Shown here piece after piece: positions 31,050-40,832 of a DNA stretch of 64,000 bases. The notes beneath the pieces were generated by a model that saw only the letters and a program-made list of their open reading frames with translations, made no database searches and was not told the DNA's origin. This DNA comes from Kushneria sinocarnis. GTDB taxonomy: Bacteria; Pseudomonadota; Gammaproteobacteria; Pseudomonadales; Halomonadaceae. The DNA is taken from positions 372,001-436,000 of the forward strand of contig NZ_RBIN01000002.1 of NCBI RefSeq assembly GCF_003633775.1. Direction: 5' to 3'. Position numbers and translations under genes: made by a program. The stretch's first letter is position 1, and the number at the start of each line of letters is the position of its first letter.

Positions 31050-32252
31050 TCAGGTCATGTTGACGACGTCGAACTCACGCCGGGGATCGACATCGGCATC
31101 ATAATCGACATCTTCCCGACCGAACCCGAACAGCTTGAGGAATTCGCGCTTGTACTCGGCATAGTCGGTCAGCTCGAACAGATTCTCGCTGGTGACTTGA
31201 GGCCAGAGATCACGGCAGGCCTGTTGCACGTCATCGCGCAACTCACGGTCATCGACCCGCAGCCGTCCGGCCTCGTCGGTTTCGACCGGCGCGCTGGTAT
31301 AGAGCCGCTCACGATAGAGCCGATTGAGCTGATCGATGGTACCTTCGTGCAGCCCCTGCTCCTTCATGACACGATAGACCATCGAGATATACAGCGGCAT
31401 CACCGGAATCGCGGCGCTGGCCTGGGTGACCACGGACTTGAGCACGGCGACATTGGCATGACCGCCACTGGCGTCGAGGCGCCGGTCGATCTCGCCGGCA
31501 GCCCGGTCAAGGTCCTCCTTGGCCCTGCCCAGCGCTCCGTGCCAGTAGATCGGCCAGGTGATCTCGGTGCCGATGTAGCTGAACGCCACCGATCTGGCGC
31601 CGTCGGCGAGCACGCCGGCCCGGTCGAGGGCATCGATCCAGAGTTCCCAGTCCTCGCCGCCCATCACGGCCACGGTGTCCTCGACCTCCTGCTGGGTGGC
31701 AGGCTCGACTTCGGCCTCGATGATCTGGTCGCGGTTGGTGTCCACGGCCGTGGCACGATAGGTTTCCCCGATCGGCTTGAGGGCCGAGCGCTTCACCTCA
31801 CCGCTGTCGGGATGCTTGCGTACCGGCGAGGCCAGCGAATAGACCACCAGATCCACCTGGCCACCCATTTCGTTGCGGATCATCTCGATCGCCTGGTCAC
31901 GCACCTCATGCGAGAAGGCATCACCATTGATCGATCGGCTGTAGAGCCCCGCCTGTTTGGCATGCTTGTCGAAGGCCGCCGAATTGTACCAGCCGGCAGT
32001 CCCGGGCCTTTTCTCGGTTCCCGGCTTTTCGAAGAAGACCCCCAGGGTATCCGCGCCATAACCAAAGGCCGCGGTAATGCGCGCCGCCAGGCCATAACCG
32101 CTCGAGGCGCCGATCACCAGCACCCTTTTGGGGCCATCGGATTCGACACCGCGGGCCCGGGTTGCCTCGATCTGCTCGAGCACATTCTGCTCGCAGCCGA
32201 CCGGATGAGTGGTGGTGCAGATGAAACCGCGAACCTTGGGATGTATGACCAC
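31050..32252 (-). CDS. fabV: Enoyl-ACP reductase FabV
   Basis: FabV is the NADH-dependent enoyl-acyl carrier protein reductase that closes each fatty acid elongation cycle. The 400-residue length from a GTG at 32252 matches the family; GAGG lies seven bases upstream, and the reading continues [20 protein letters not shown] as in other FabV proteins. The nucleotide-binding loop [13 protein letters not shown] and the catalytic Tyr-x8-Lys ([11 protein letters not shown]) are present. FabV is distinct from FabI and is known for triclosan tolerance. It seems monocistronic. Confidence 0.95.
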   Translation of the reverse strand: MVIHPKVRGFICTTTHPVGCEQNVLEQIEATRARGVESDGPKRVLVIGASSGYGLAARITAAFGYGADTLGVFFEKPGTEKRPGTAGWYNSAAFDKHAKQAGLYSRSINGDAFSHEVRDQAIEMIRNEMGGQVDLVVYSLASPVRKHPDSGEVKRSALKPIGETYRATAVDTNRDQIIEAEVEPATQQEVEDTVAVMGGEDWELWIDALDRAGVLADGARSVAFSYIGTEITWPIYWHGALGRAKEDLDRAAGEIDRRLDASGGHANVAVLKSVVTQASAAIPVMPLYISMVYRVMKEQGLHEGTIDQLNRLYRERLYTSAPVETDEAGRLRVDDRELRDDVQQACRDLWPQVTSENLFELTDYAEYKREFLKLFGFGREDVDYDADVDPRREFDVVNMT

Positions 32253-32416
32253 GCAGGAACCTCGACTATCGCTGACTGATTGGGTCGGCACGCCATTGAG
32301 GCGTGCCATTGCTGAGCGCTATTTTAACGACAGCGACCCGGACTGTCCGCCCTTGTTCGATGGTACTCTTGCCGCATGTCACCGAATAACGAACCGACAG
32401 CGCCGGGAGCAGTGTC

Positions 32417-32818
32417 ATGACCGAAGCCCAGGCACTGCTCGACCATCGCCGTCACCTCTGGATGGTACTGGCACCCCTCTGGCTCGACCGGGAGCCCGGC
32501 GAGCGCGACTATCAGCGCATGATCGCGGAAATCGAACGACTCGAGCTCGATTTTCGCAGCCTGGAACGCATCTACCGGCTTGAACTGGCCCCGGTACTGG
32601 CACGTCACCAGGTGTCGATGGTGGGAGGCTGGCGGCACTTCGAGGAGGAACCGCTGCTGCATGCCCTGATGCGCCACGCCCTTCGCCTGACGCCATGGCG
32701 ACGCCGGCTCTGGTGGCTGATGTCGGGGCTGACGACTGCCATGACGCGCCACCGCTGGCACCATCTGATCCGGCAACTGATGTCGCACCGGCGCACCGGT
32801 CAGCACCCGCCCGAATAA
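32417..32818 (+). CDS. Small conserved-looking hypothetical protein
   Basis: The 133-residue frame has GGAG about eight bases before its ATG, normal codon use and a terminator directly after it, so it looks like a real gene. The product is soluble and basic, rich in Trp, Arg and His, with no signal peptide or clear membrane helix. It contains MVLAPLWLDREPGERDY near the N-terminus and GGWRHFEEEPLL in the middle. I do not recognise the family. It is divergent from fabV and convergent with the mechanosensitive channel gene. Confidence 0.7.
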   Translation: MTEAQALLDHRRHLWMVLAPLWLDREPGERDYQRMIAEIERLELDFRSLERIYRLELAPVLARHQVSMVGGWRHFEEEPLLHALMRHALRLTPWRRRLWWLMSGLTTAMTRHRWHHLIRQLMSHRRTGQHPPE

Positions 32819-32821
32819 AAC

Positions 32822-32844
32822 GGGGCGCCCGAAGGCGCCCCTTT
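32822..32844. terminator. Bidirectional rho-independent terminator
   Basis: A perfect 8-bp stem GGGGCGCC/GGCGCCCC with loop CGAA is followed by TTT on the plus strand and by a T run on the minus strand (AAAA upstream). It lies between two convergent genes and can serve both. Confidence 0.85.
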
Positions 32845-32869
32845 ACCGGATGAGAGCGGACCGGGAGAC

Positions 32870-35302
32870 TCAGCGATCCCCGCCGGTGCTGTCATCCACT
32901 TCATCACTGTCGGGCAGACGTTCGTGATCGCCGTCACCTTCCTTCCGGCGGTCGCTGCCGGCGCCGGCAGCAGGCGTTCTCCCGCCACCCGGGGTCTGTC
33001 CGGCCGCACTCGCCTGACCTTCCAACACGTCATGATTTTCGATCATGTGAATGTTGGCCGGCGGCGCATCACCATTCTTGTCCTGACCGAAGTAGAGCGT
33101 GGTATGCGGGAACGGAATCTCGATGCCGGCCGCATCGAAATGCTCCTTGACCAGCTTGTTGAAGGCACGGCCAACGCCCCACTGGGTGCCCGGTGCACAC
33201 TTGATCACGATACGGATGTTGACCGAACTGTCGGCCAGCGCCACTACCCCGGGTACCGTCATCTCGTCGAGAATGTTGGGCGCCACGGTTTCATCGGCCT
33301 TGAGGGCCTCGAAGGCCTTGTGCAGCTGCTCGATGGCGTAATCGACATTCTCGCGATAGGCGATGCCGTACTCACCCACATGGTTGGCAAAGTCGCGCAT
33401 GTAGTTGGAGACCACATCCACCGACGAGAACGGCACCACGTGATAGGTTCCTGACAGGTCGCGAATGCCGACCGAGCGGATGGTGAGCCGCTCGGCCGTG
33501 CCGACCACCCCGCCGGCCGTCACCACATCGCCGGTATTCATGGCGTTTTCGAGCTGAATGAATACCCCGGTAATGACATCCTGGACCAGCTTCTGGGCAC
33601 CGAACCCGATGGCCAGCCCCAGTACCCCGGCACCGGCGATCAGCGGGCCGATGTTGATGCCGATCTGCGAGAGCACGATCATCACCGTCAGCGTCACGAT
33701 GGCAATCGCAATGGCATTGCGGAACAGCGACAGCAGCGTCCTCTCCCGGGCGCTGGGCTCGCCGTTGCCGGTATCGGGGCTGAGCCGATGCTCGATGACA
33801 CTGGCCAGAGTGACCCAGATCAGCGCCGCGATCAGCAGGATGATGGACACATGCACGATCATGGCGACGGTACCGATGCCGGCTTCGGACGCCAGCCAGC
33901 CGGTCAGGTCAAAGACCCGCCAGGCATCCAGCACCACCAGCGCCACGATGATCAGCAGGATGACGCGAATCACCTTGAGGGCGTTGGGCACATAGGCGTT
34001 GAGCCGCTTCTCCAGCAGAGGCAGCCGGCTGCTCATGTTTTGCGGCAGGGCCACCCGCTGCCCGATCAGCCGTGTCAGCAGCGCGGAAACGATACCCCCG
34101 ACGGCAAAGGCCAGCAGGGTCTGCACCGTCGCCCGGGAGATATAGGGCAGCGCCTGCTCGGGCTGCACCTGCGACATCACCAGCAGCACGGTGAAATAGG
34201 CAATGGCCAGCAGATGCCAGGTCTTGGCGAGGATACGCTGCAGCACGGCAAAGAAGCCGAGTGACGCATGGCTGGCACTTTCAAGCAGCCGATCATGCAG
34301 ATCGCGCCGGTTGGAGAGAATGACCGACAGCGCATAGCACCATGTCACGACCATGATGACCAGTCCGGCAAACTGGCCCAGCGCCGAGGAAACGATGTTG
34401 TTGATGATCGGTACGGCCACCATCAGGCCATAACCGACAAACCCTACCAGCAGCGCCAGCCGGGTATTCCAGTAGCGCGCCACATCGGCCGACATGGCAA
34501 AGGGACGCAGCCCTTCGTAGCGGGCCGCGAAGACCATGCGGATCAGCGCCTTGACGATCTCGATGATGGCAAAGGCATTGATGAACAGCGACTGCCGGGT
34601 CGCGATGCTGCCCTGGTCACCGGCGCCGAACAGCCCGATGGCGTAACCGGCCACGCAGGCCAGCACGATGACCACGATATCCACCAGCAGCGACAGCACG
34701 ATCGCAATGACGCGCTTGAGCAGATAGGAAGGCCCGTCATCACGCTGGACCCAGTGACCCGCCCGGGCGAACAGCGGACCGGCCAGCCGCCGGAAGATGA
34801 AAAAGGCCACAACGGTCCCGACCACCACCAGCGCGAACTCGAGCAGCGCACTCAAAAAGGCCCCGGTATCGAATGCCGGGCCGCTGGCTGCGGCGGAGTC
34901 GCTGCCCAGAGCCCCGATGGCGGCAATGGCCCCGGTCACCATGGAACCGACATTTTCGGCAAATGACTGGGTTACGCTCGCCACCTGACGCGGCAACGAC
35001 ATGACTTCGGATTCGGACTCGGATGCCTCGCGGGATTGCACCGGCTGCTCTTCGGCAACGGCGGGCTGATCGGCCGCGTTCTCGGTCCGTGACGTCGCCA
35101 GCTGCCGGAGCTGATCGATCAGCTGTTGACGGGTCTGCTCATTCTCGAGCATGTCCGCCAGCGTGGCATAGGGGGTCTGTTGCGCCTGCTGTTCGGCTGC
35201 CGATGCATCACCGCTGGCCGCATGTGCGGTCGGCATCATCAGTGCCAACAGCATGATGAACGGCAGCACACGCAGCCACCGTAGGAACTTCATCAATGCC
35301 AC
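32870..35302 (-). CDS. Large MscS-family mechanosensitive channel (YbiO-like)
   Basis: The 810-residue protein starts at a GTG at 35302, preceded by GGGAG at seven bases. It has a signal peptide (ending AHAASG), a Gln-rich periplasmic part, many membrane segments and an MscS domain from about residue 560. The pore helix reads GAGVLGLAIGFGAQKLVQDV and the beta domain has MNTGDVVTAGGVVG and PHTTLYFGQ. The size and layout resemble E. coli YbiO rather than MscS itself. It should release solutes on osmotic downshock, which fits the ectoine uptake genes a few kilobases away. The C-terminal tail is acidic and disordered. Confidence 0.88.
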   Translation of the reverse strand: MALMKFLRWLRVLPFIMLLALMMPTAHAASGDASAAEQQAQQTPYATLADMLENEQTRQQLIDQLRQLATSRTENAADQPAVAEEQPVQSREASESESEVMSLPRQVASVTQSFAENVGSMVTGAIAAIGALGSDSAAASGPAFDTGAFLSALLEFALVVVGTVVAFFIFRRLAGPLFARAGHWVQRDDGPSYLLKRVIAIVLSLLVDIVVIVLACVAGYAIGLFGAGDQGSIATRQSLFINAFAIIEIVKALIRMVFAARYEGLRPFAMSADVARYWNTRLALLVGFVGYGLMVAVPIINNIVSSALGQFAGLVIMVVTWCYALSVILSNRRDLHDRLLESASHASLGFFAVLQRILAKTWHLLAIAYFTVLLVMSQVQPEQALPYISRATVQTLLAFAVGGIVSALLTRLIGQRVALPQNMSSRLPLLEKRLNAYVPNALKVIRVILLIIVALVVLDAWRVFDLTGWLASEAGIGTVAMIVHVSIILLIAALIWVTLASVIEHRLSPDTGNGEPSARERTLLSLFRNAIAIAIVTLTVMIVLSQIGINIGPLIAGAGVLGLAIGFGAQKLVQDVITGVFIQLENAMNTGDVVTAGGVVGTAERLTIRSVGIRDLSGTYHVVPFSSVDVVSNYMRDFANHVGEYGIAYRENVDYAIEQLHKAFEALKADETVAPNILDEMTVPGVVALADSSVNIRIVIKCAPGTQWGVGRAFNKLVKEHFDAAGIEIPFPHTTLYFGQDKNGDAPPANIHMIENHDVLEGQASAAGQTPGGGRTPAAGAGSDRRKEGDGDHERLPDSDEVDDSTGGDR

Positions 35303-35553
35303 GGGTTGTCTCCCTTGTCGATGGCTTTTTCATGTCGATCGCAACCTCTTTCTCCACCTCTCGACAACGATCTTTCGCGCCATCGAAAAGTGCTCTTCCG
35401 TCCCGGAATCGGCGAGGCAACGTGAGAGTTTAACCTGGTTCAGGTCCGGCTGCCTTTACAAGACCAGCCGGGTGCCATTCGCCGCGGTGCCCTGCAAGCC
35501 TGCCACAATGACAGGATGACAATGAATACGAAGCGCGTGGAAATGCCCCCCGG

Positions 35554-36048
35554 TCAGGCCGAAAAGGGCGTCTCCAGCGCTGCCACGATGGCACCATCGA
35601 GTCGCTGCCGCGGGACCGAAGGACCGAACCGGCAGATGACCTGGCCATCCCGACCGACCAGAAACTTGGTAAAATTCCATTTGATCGGTGTCGACCCCAG
35701 CACGCCCGGCGCCTGCTGCTTGAGCCTCGTGAACAGCGGATGGGCATGGGGGCCGTTGACCCTCACCTTCTCCATCAGGGGAAAGGTGATGCCGTAATGC
35801 CGGGTGCAGAACTGCTCGAAGCGCGCGGATGACTCCGGAGCCTGATGGGCGAACTGATTACAGGGGAAACCCAGCACGGTGAACCCCTGATCACGATGCA
35901 GCCGGTAGAGTCGATCGAGCTCGGAAAGCTGCTCGGTAAAGCGACAGCGACTGGCAACATTGACCACCAGCAGCACCTGGCCGCGCAGTGCGCGAAGATT
36001 GAAGGGCTCTCCGTTCAGTGTTCGACAGTCATAATCATGGATTTGCAT
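35554..36048 (-). CDS. Glutathione peroxidase family protein
   Basis: This 164-residue thioredoxin-fold peroxidase reduces hydroperoxides with glutathione or thioredoxin. The catalytic residues are visible: Cys in NVASRCRFTEQ, Gln in GFPCNQFAHQ, and Trp-Asn in IKWNFTKFLV. It uses Cys rather than selenocysteine. The usual Gly after the catalytic Cys is Arg here. I start it at the ATG giving MQIHDYDCRTLNGEPF because the family begins there, although no good ribosome site is visible. It is a single gene, divergent from ehuB. Confidence 0.9.
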   Translation of the reverse strand: MQIHDYDCRTLNGEPFNLRALRGQVLLVVNVASRCRFTEQLSELDRLYRLHRDQGFTVLGFPCNQFAHQAPESSARFEQFCTRHYGITFPLMEKVRVNGPHAHPLFTRLKQQAPGVLGSTPIKWNFTKFLVGRDGQVICRFGPSVPRQRLDGAIVAALETPFSA

Positions 36049-36259
36049 GGTCAGGGTCACATCATGAGCATGGCGCCGGGCAACCAGCGGCTGAACCTGC
36101 ATGCAAAGCCGCCGGAATCGGGCAGGAATCGAAAGGGTTCACGGGCCGGCGAAGCGACCGCAACTTGAACATTCACTGACAAACCACGTATGTTGAACCC
36201 GACCATACACGGTTCGACCGGACGGCGGAGCCTTTTCGCAGCCAACGGTCCGATCTCAA

Positions 36260-36265
36260 TATAAT
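36260..36265 (+). promoter_or_regulatory. Perfect -10 box upstream of ehuB
   Basis: TATAAT lies about 30 bases before the ehuB start. No good -35 box is found 16-18 bases upstream (CGCAGC or similar). A strong -10 without a -35 suggests an activator or sigma-S, either of which would suit an osmotically controlled operon. This is inference. Confidence 0.5.
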
Positions 36266-36294
36266 GACCAACATGTGCGTGTAGGGACCATCAT

Positions 36295-37167
36295 ATGCTC
36301 GACAACTTCAAGAAACACTCCTCCCTTCTTGCCGCCACCGCCCTGCTGGGCTGCCTGACCCTGAGTCAGGCCCAGGCGGCCGACTTGGACACCATCCGCG
36401 ATCGCAACACGATTCGCATCGCCGTCGCCAATGAAATTCCCTATGGCTACACCGACATGAACGGAGAAGCCAAAGGTGCCGGCCCCGACGTGGCCAAACA
36501 CATCGTCGGTGAACTGGGCATCGACAACATCCAGTGGGTCACCACCAGCTTCAGCTCGCTGATTCCCGGTCTCAAGGCCGATCGCTTCGACATGGTGGCC
36601 GCCGAAATGGCCATCCTGCCGGATCGCTGCAAGCAGGCCGAATTCTCCCAGCCCAACTCCTCCTACGGCGAGGGTCTGCTGGTGAAGCAGGGCAATCCGA
36701 AGAACATCCACGCCTTCTCCGACTTTGCCGATCGGGAAGACATCAGGGTCGCCATCATGTCCGGCGCCGATCAGCTCGAAATGCTGCAGCAGCTCGGTGT
36801 ACCGCAGGACCGCATCGTACAGCTCTCCAGCAATGCCGATGCCATTTCCACCGTGGCCACGGGTCGGGCGGATGCCTATGCGGCGACCGGCCTGACGGCC
36901 AGCAATCTGGCAGGCAAGAGCGATGAGGTGGTCGTGGTGGAAGAGTTCCAGGACCCCGTGATCGATGGTGAAGAAGTGCGCAGCTGGGGCGGTTTCACCT
37001 TCGCACAGGGCAACGACGCCCTGCGAGATGCCGTCAACGAGGAGCTTGCGCAGTACAAGCAGACCGACGAATGGCGCAATACACTCTCGCAGTACGGTTT
37101 CACCGAAACCGACATCAAGGCGTCCTTCAATCACGACACCAGTGAGCTTTGCAGCGCCGAAGAGTAA
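36295..37167 (+). CDS. ehuB: Ectoine/hydroxyectoine ABC transporter substrate-binding protein
   Basis: EhuB captures ectoine or hydroxyectoine in the periplasm. The 290-residue protein has a signal peptide cut after SQAQA and the family-3 solute-binding fold. Its first lobe begins IRDRNTIRIAVANEIPYGYTD, followed by GAGPDVAKHIVGEL and FDMVAAEMAILPDRC, features shared with EhuB proteins. AGGGA lies upstream of the ATG. It heads ehuBCDA. The ligand is inferred from the family and from operon structure; related polar amino acids are the alternative. Confidence 0.9.
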   Translation: MLDNFKKHSSLLAATALLGCLTLSQAQAADLDTIRDRNTIRIAVANEIPYGYTDMNGEAKGAGPDVAKHIVGELGIDNIQWVTTSFSSLIPGLKADRFDMVAAEMAILPDRCKQAEFSQPNSSYGEGLLVKQGNPKNIHAFSDFADREDIRVAIMSGADQLEMLQQLGVPQDRIVQLSSNADAISTVATGRADAYAATGLTASNLAGKSDEVVVVEEFQDPVIDGEEVRSWGGFTFAQGNDALRDAVNEELAQYKQTDEWRNTLSQYGFTETDIKASFNHDTSELCSAEE

Positions 37168-37286
37168 CGTTCGGTCAATCCGGCCATGCGCATGAGTCGC
37201 GGTCGGCTGTAGCGTGATGCCAGCGGTGGCAGCCCGGATACAGCGGCTGCCATCCCCATCGGCCAGAACCCTGCGAGGCTTCCGTC

Positions 37287-37955
37287 ATGGATTGGCAAGA
37301 CTATCTGGCGCCCCTGTCGCAGGGCGCCTGGGTCACGATCGAACTGACCGTCTATTCAACCCTGCTGGGTGCTCTGCTCTCCTTTGTTTTCGGTATCGGG
37401 CGCGACGCCCATACCCGGCTGCTGCGCTGGCTGTCGATCGGCTATATCGAAATCTTTCGCGGCACCTCACTGCTGGTCCAGCTGTTCTGGCTCTACTTCG
37501 CGCTGCCGGTCATCGGCCAGGCAATAGGGGTCAATCTGCAGCTGGCGCCTGTCACGGCAGGCGTGCTGGCGCTGTCGCTGAATATCGGTGCCTACGGGGC
37601 CGAGGTCGTGCGGGGCGCGCTGAAATCGGTGCCGCGCAGCCAGCACGAGGCTGCCGTTGCGCTCAACTTCACCCCGCGCCAGCGACTCTGGCGCATCGAC
37701 CTGCCCCAGGCGATTCCCGAGATGATGCCGCCGTTCGGCAATCTGGCGGTGCAGAACCTCAAGGACACCGCCCTGGTGTCGCTGATCAGCCTCGGCGATC
37801 TCGCCTTCCGGGCGGAACAGATCCGCAACTTCACCCAGGACAGCACGACCATCTACACCATGGTACTGCTGATGTACTTCGGCATGGCCCTGGTGCTGAC
37901 AGCACTGATGAAGCTGCTGGAGCACCGGGTCGGCCGCTGGCGCACGGAGAACTGA
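37287..37955 (+). CDS. ehuC: Ectoine/hydroxyectoine ABC transporter permease EhuC
   Basis: The 222-residue inner-membrane permease belongs to the His/Glu/Gln/Arg/opine family. It has about five membrane segments, and the EAA loop reads HEAAVALNFTPRQRLWRIDLPQA, where the EhuA ATPase should dock. The segment EIFRGTSLLVQLFWLYFALP is characteristic. It ends two bases before ehuD, so the two permeases are probably translated together and form a heterodimer. Confidence 0.92.
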   Translation: MDWQDYLAPLSQGAWVTIELTVYSTLLGALLSFVFGIGRDAHTRLLRWLSIGYIEIFRGTSLLVQLFWLYFALPVIGQAIGVNLQLAPVTAGVLALSLNIGAYGAEVVRGALKSVPRSQHEAAVALNFTPRQRLWRIDLPQAIPEMMPPFGNLAVQNLKDTALVSLISLGDLAFRAEQIRNFTQDSTTIYTMVLLMYFGMALVLTALMKLLEHRVGRWRTEN

Positions 37956-37957
37956 TC

Positions 37958-38650
37958 ATGCTGTTCGGATATGCGTGGGATACCAGCGGCTTCTGGCCCT
38001 TCGTGATCTCGATCATGCCGATTTTGCTGATCGGCCTGTGGGTCACCCTCAAGGCCACCGTGATCGGCTTCGCCATCGCCCTGGTACTGGGGCTGCTACT
38101 GGCCGCCCTCAAGGCAGCCCCTACCCGTCTGATTGCCTGGCCGGCCCGGGCCATCACCGAGTTCATCCGGGATACGCCACTGCTGATCCAGCTGTTCTTC
38201 CTGTTCTATGTGCTGCCCGATTTCGGCCTGACGCTGCCGGCCTTCATGACCGGCGCGCTGGCACTGGGCCTGCAGTACAGCGCCTACACTTCGGAGGTCT
38301 ATCGCGCCGGCCTGGAAGCGGTACCGCGCGGCCAGCGTGAAGCCGCCCGGGCCCTGAGCATGGCACCGGGGCGAACCTTCACCCACATCATCCTGCCCCA
38401 GGCCATCCCCCGCATCATACCGGCACTGGGCAACTACCTGGTGTCGATCATGAAGGATGTCCCGGTGCTCTCCGTGGTCACGGTACTGGAGATGCTCAAT
38501 GTGGCCCGGATCATCGGCGATCGTACCTTCAACTACCTGGTGCCCCTGACCATTGTCGGCATTCTCTACCTGCTGCTGACCCTGATCGCTGCCTGGGGCA
38601 TTCGCTGGCTGGACACCCACCTGCCCAGCCACGGCGTGGCCCTGAAATGA
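37958..38650 (+). CDS. ehuD: Ectoine/hydroxyectoine ABC transporter permease EhuD
   Basis: The second permease has 230 residues starting [15 protein letters not shown]. Its family features are [21 protein letters not shown] and the EAA loop [23 protein letters not shown]. The ATG at 37958 follows the ehuC stop by two bases. A longer frame reaching back to 37214 only crosses ehuC out of frame and is not the true gene. Confidence 0.92.
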   Translation: MLFGYAWDTSGFWPFVISIMPILLIGLWVTLKATVIGFAIALVLGLLLAALKAAPTRLIAWPARAITEFIRDTPLLIQLFFLFYVLPDFGLTLPAFMTGALALGLQYSAYTSEVYRAGLEAVPRGQREAARALSMAPGRTFTHIILPQAIPRIIPALGNYLVSIMKDVPVLSVVTVLEMLNVARIIGDRTFNYLVPLTIVGILYLLLTLIAAWGIRWLDTHLPSHGVALK

Positions 38651-38690
38651 TGTTCACGAGCCCGCAAACCGAAAAGAGGGACACCCCCGC

Positions 38691-39476
<786 letters not shown>

Positions 39477-39482
39477 CCCGGT

Positions 39483-39980
39483 TCAGGTCGGCTCGGGTGC
39501 CAGCCCGGCCTCGAGCAATTGCGCCAGTGCCGCCCGGGTATCGGGTGTCACGTCCTCCTGCGCCAGCGCGTGCTCGGGCCGCCACCACTCCACCGCTTCG
39601 ACCTCACTGGGCTGACAGGTCACCGGCCCGTCATGCCTCACCCGGTACACGCCACCATGCAGGTGCAGACCGGGCGATACATGAGTGAAATTGAAGCACC
39701 AGTGCAGTGGCACCCTGCGGATGCCCAGCTCCTCGAACAGCTCGCGACGCGCCCCGACATGCATTGCCTCACCGGCCGCCACCACGCCGCCGGCCGCCAG
39801 ATCGAGCCCGCTCGGGAAGATATCCTTGGTCGATGTACGACGCTGCACACACAGCCGCCCCGCGGCGTCGAACACGAAGATGTAACTGGCACGATGCCAG
39901 AGGGCAAGCCGACGCATGACACTGCGCGGCGCACTCCCCCGGGGGCGATTGTGCCGATCGACAAGCTGCACCTGTTCCAT
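39483..39980 (-). CDS. Nudix hydrolase (YfcD-like)
   Basis: The 165-residue protein has a full Nudix box: GVVAAGEAMHVGARRELFEELGI fits G-x5-E-x7-RE-U-x-EE-x-GU. It resembles YfcD and IPP isomerase-like Nudix proteins, with LWHRASYIFVFDAAGRLCVQRR near residue 30 and TKDIFPSGLDLAAGG before the box. The start at 39980 has GAGGAGG six bases upstream; the earlier ATG at 39986 abuts that site and is less likely. The substrate is unknown. Confidence 0.87.
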   Translation of the reverse strand: MEQVQLVDRHNRPRGSAPRSVMRRLALWHRASYIFVFDAAGRLCVQRRTSTKDIFPSGLDLAAGGVVAAGEAMHVGARRELFEELGIRRVPLHWCFNFTHVSPGLHLHGGVYRVRHDGPVTCQPSEVEAVEWWRPEHALAQEDVTPDTRAALAQLLEAGLAPEPT

Positions 39981-40047
39981 GGCCATCCTCCTCGACAAAG
40001 CCATCATTATTGCAGCCGTCTCGCATGCAGGCAGCCACCGGGCAGGC

Positions 40048-40078
40048 AAAAAAAAAAGCTCCGGCAAAATACCGGAGC
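40048..40078 (-). terminator. Rho-independent terminator reading leftward
   Basis: On the minus strand a 7-bp stem GCTCCGG/CCGGAGC with a 7-base loop is followed by ten T. This is one of the best terminators in the window, yet no protein gene ends here on that strand. It lies upstream of the Nudix gene. Confidence 0.85.
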
Positions 40079-40181
40079 GAGTCAGGAGCCATCACCATGG
40101 CATCACGAAGAATTCGGGCAAGACGAGACAGCGCCGTATCGGCAGACAAGCGGTCGGTACGGCATCCGAATCGTTGCGACT
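40048..40181 (-). ncRNA. Candidate small RNA of about 130 nt
   Basis: A well-formed sigma-70 promoter (40188-40216) and a strong terminator (40048-40078) on the minus strand bracket about 130 bases with no convincing protein gene. The predicted transcript would start near 40181 and end in the T run. Alternatives are an attenuated leader for the downstream Nudix gene, or a very short peptide (one frame gives about 20 codons starting MPYRPLV). No match to a named RNA family is claimed. Confidence 0.5.
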
Positions 40182-40187
40182 ACAACA

Positions 40188-40216
40188 AATATAGCCCTTG
40201 TAAAGGAACTGTCCAA
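40188..40216 (-). promoter_or_regulatory. Sigma-70-like promoter for the candidate small RNA
   Basis: Read on the minus strand, TTGGAC (-35, 40211-40216) and TATATT (-10, 40188-40193) are separated by exactly 17 bases. The spacing and match to consensus are good for a GC-rich genome. Confidence 0.6.
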
Positions 40217-40397
40217 CACAGGAAACTTTTTTTCACTGCCTTCGCCGACCTTCCGAATTCCATGACCACGAAAAACGTCCGCGGTTCGAAACATGGACGT
40301 CATGTGCACTATTCTGAGATCGTGCCCCCGGGCAACAAGAAGCGACCGCGTGGTCGGCCTCACCGGTCCAGTCAATGCATGTCAATGGAGGACACCC

Positions 40398-40748
40398 ATG
40401 TTCGGATTGTTACCCTCACGCCGGGAACGTGATGCCCGTGCCAGGCTCGATCAATACGAGAAGGAACTGAGTCGTCGTGGCGCGCGAGCACTGCGTCAGT
40501 ACGAGGAGGAGCTCGGTGCCCGGGGCAACCGGGCCAGACGCCGCCTGCGCGAACTGGGCGAGGATGCGCACGAGCAGTGGGACCACGCCCGTCAGCGAGT
40601 CGGTTCCGAAGGTCAGCGCGCATGGGAGTTCACCGAGCACACGGCACGCGACATCGACAATCATGTCCACAGCAATGCCTGGAGCTATATCGGGGCAGGC
40701 GTTGCCGTAGGCGTCGTGGCCGGCCTGCTGCTGAGCCGTCGCGTCTGA
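40398..40748 (+). CDS. DUF883/ElaB-YqjD-like membrane-anchored protein
   Basis: The 116-residue protein has a long charged helical region (REL-, EEL- and ARR-rich, residues 10-85) and a C-terminal membrane anchor, SYIGAGVAVGVVAGLLLSRR. This layout matches DUF883 proteins such as ElaB and YqjD, which sit in the inner membrane, bind ribosomes and are induced in stationary phase or stress. The start ATG has GGAGGA six bases upstream. A strong hairpin follows the gene. The ribosome role is carried over from the family. Confidence 0.85.
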   Translation: MFGLLPSRRERDARARLDQYEKELSRRGARALRQYEEELGARGNRARRRLRELGEDAHEQWDHARQRVGSEGQRAWEFTEHTARDIDNHVHSNAWSYIGAGVAVGVVAGLLLSRRV

Positions 40749-40777
40749 ATCATCACTACGCATGACGACTCGACAGG

Positions 40778-40799
40778 GACAGCGGCTTCGGCCGCTGTC
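40778..40799 (+). terminator. Strong hairpin after the DUF883 gene
   Basis: A perfect 9-bp stem GACAGCGGC/GCCGCTGTC closes on a TTCG tetraloop, followed by ACTGTTTC. The T run is short, so termination may be partial, but it is well placed between two genes. Confidence 0.65.
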
Positions 40800-40832
40800 A
40801 CTGTTTCGAGCCGTGATCAGGGAGGATCGAGC

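Noticed and set aside
37214-38650. A single 478-codon frame across ehuC and ehuD
   Set aside because: The first half reads ehuC out of frame. The real genes are two separate permeases with conserved N-termini and a two-base gap.
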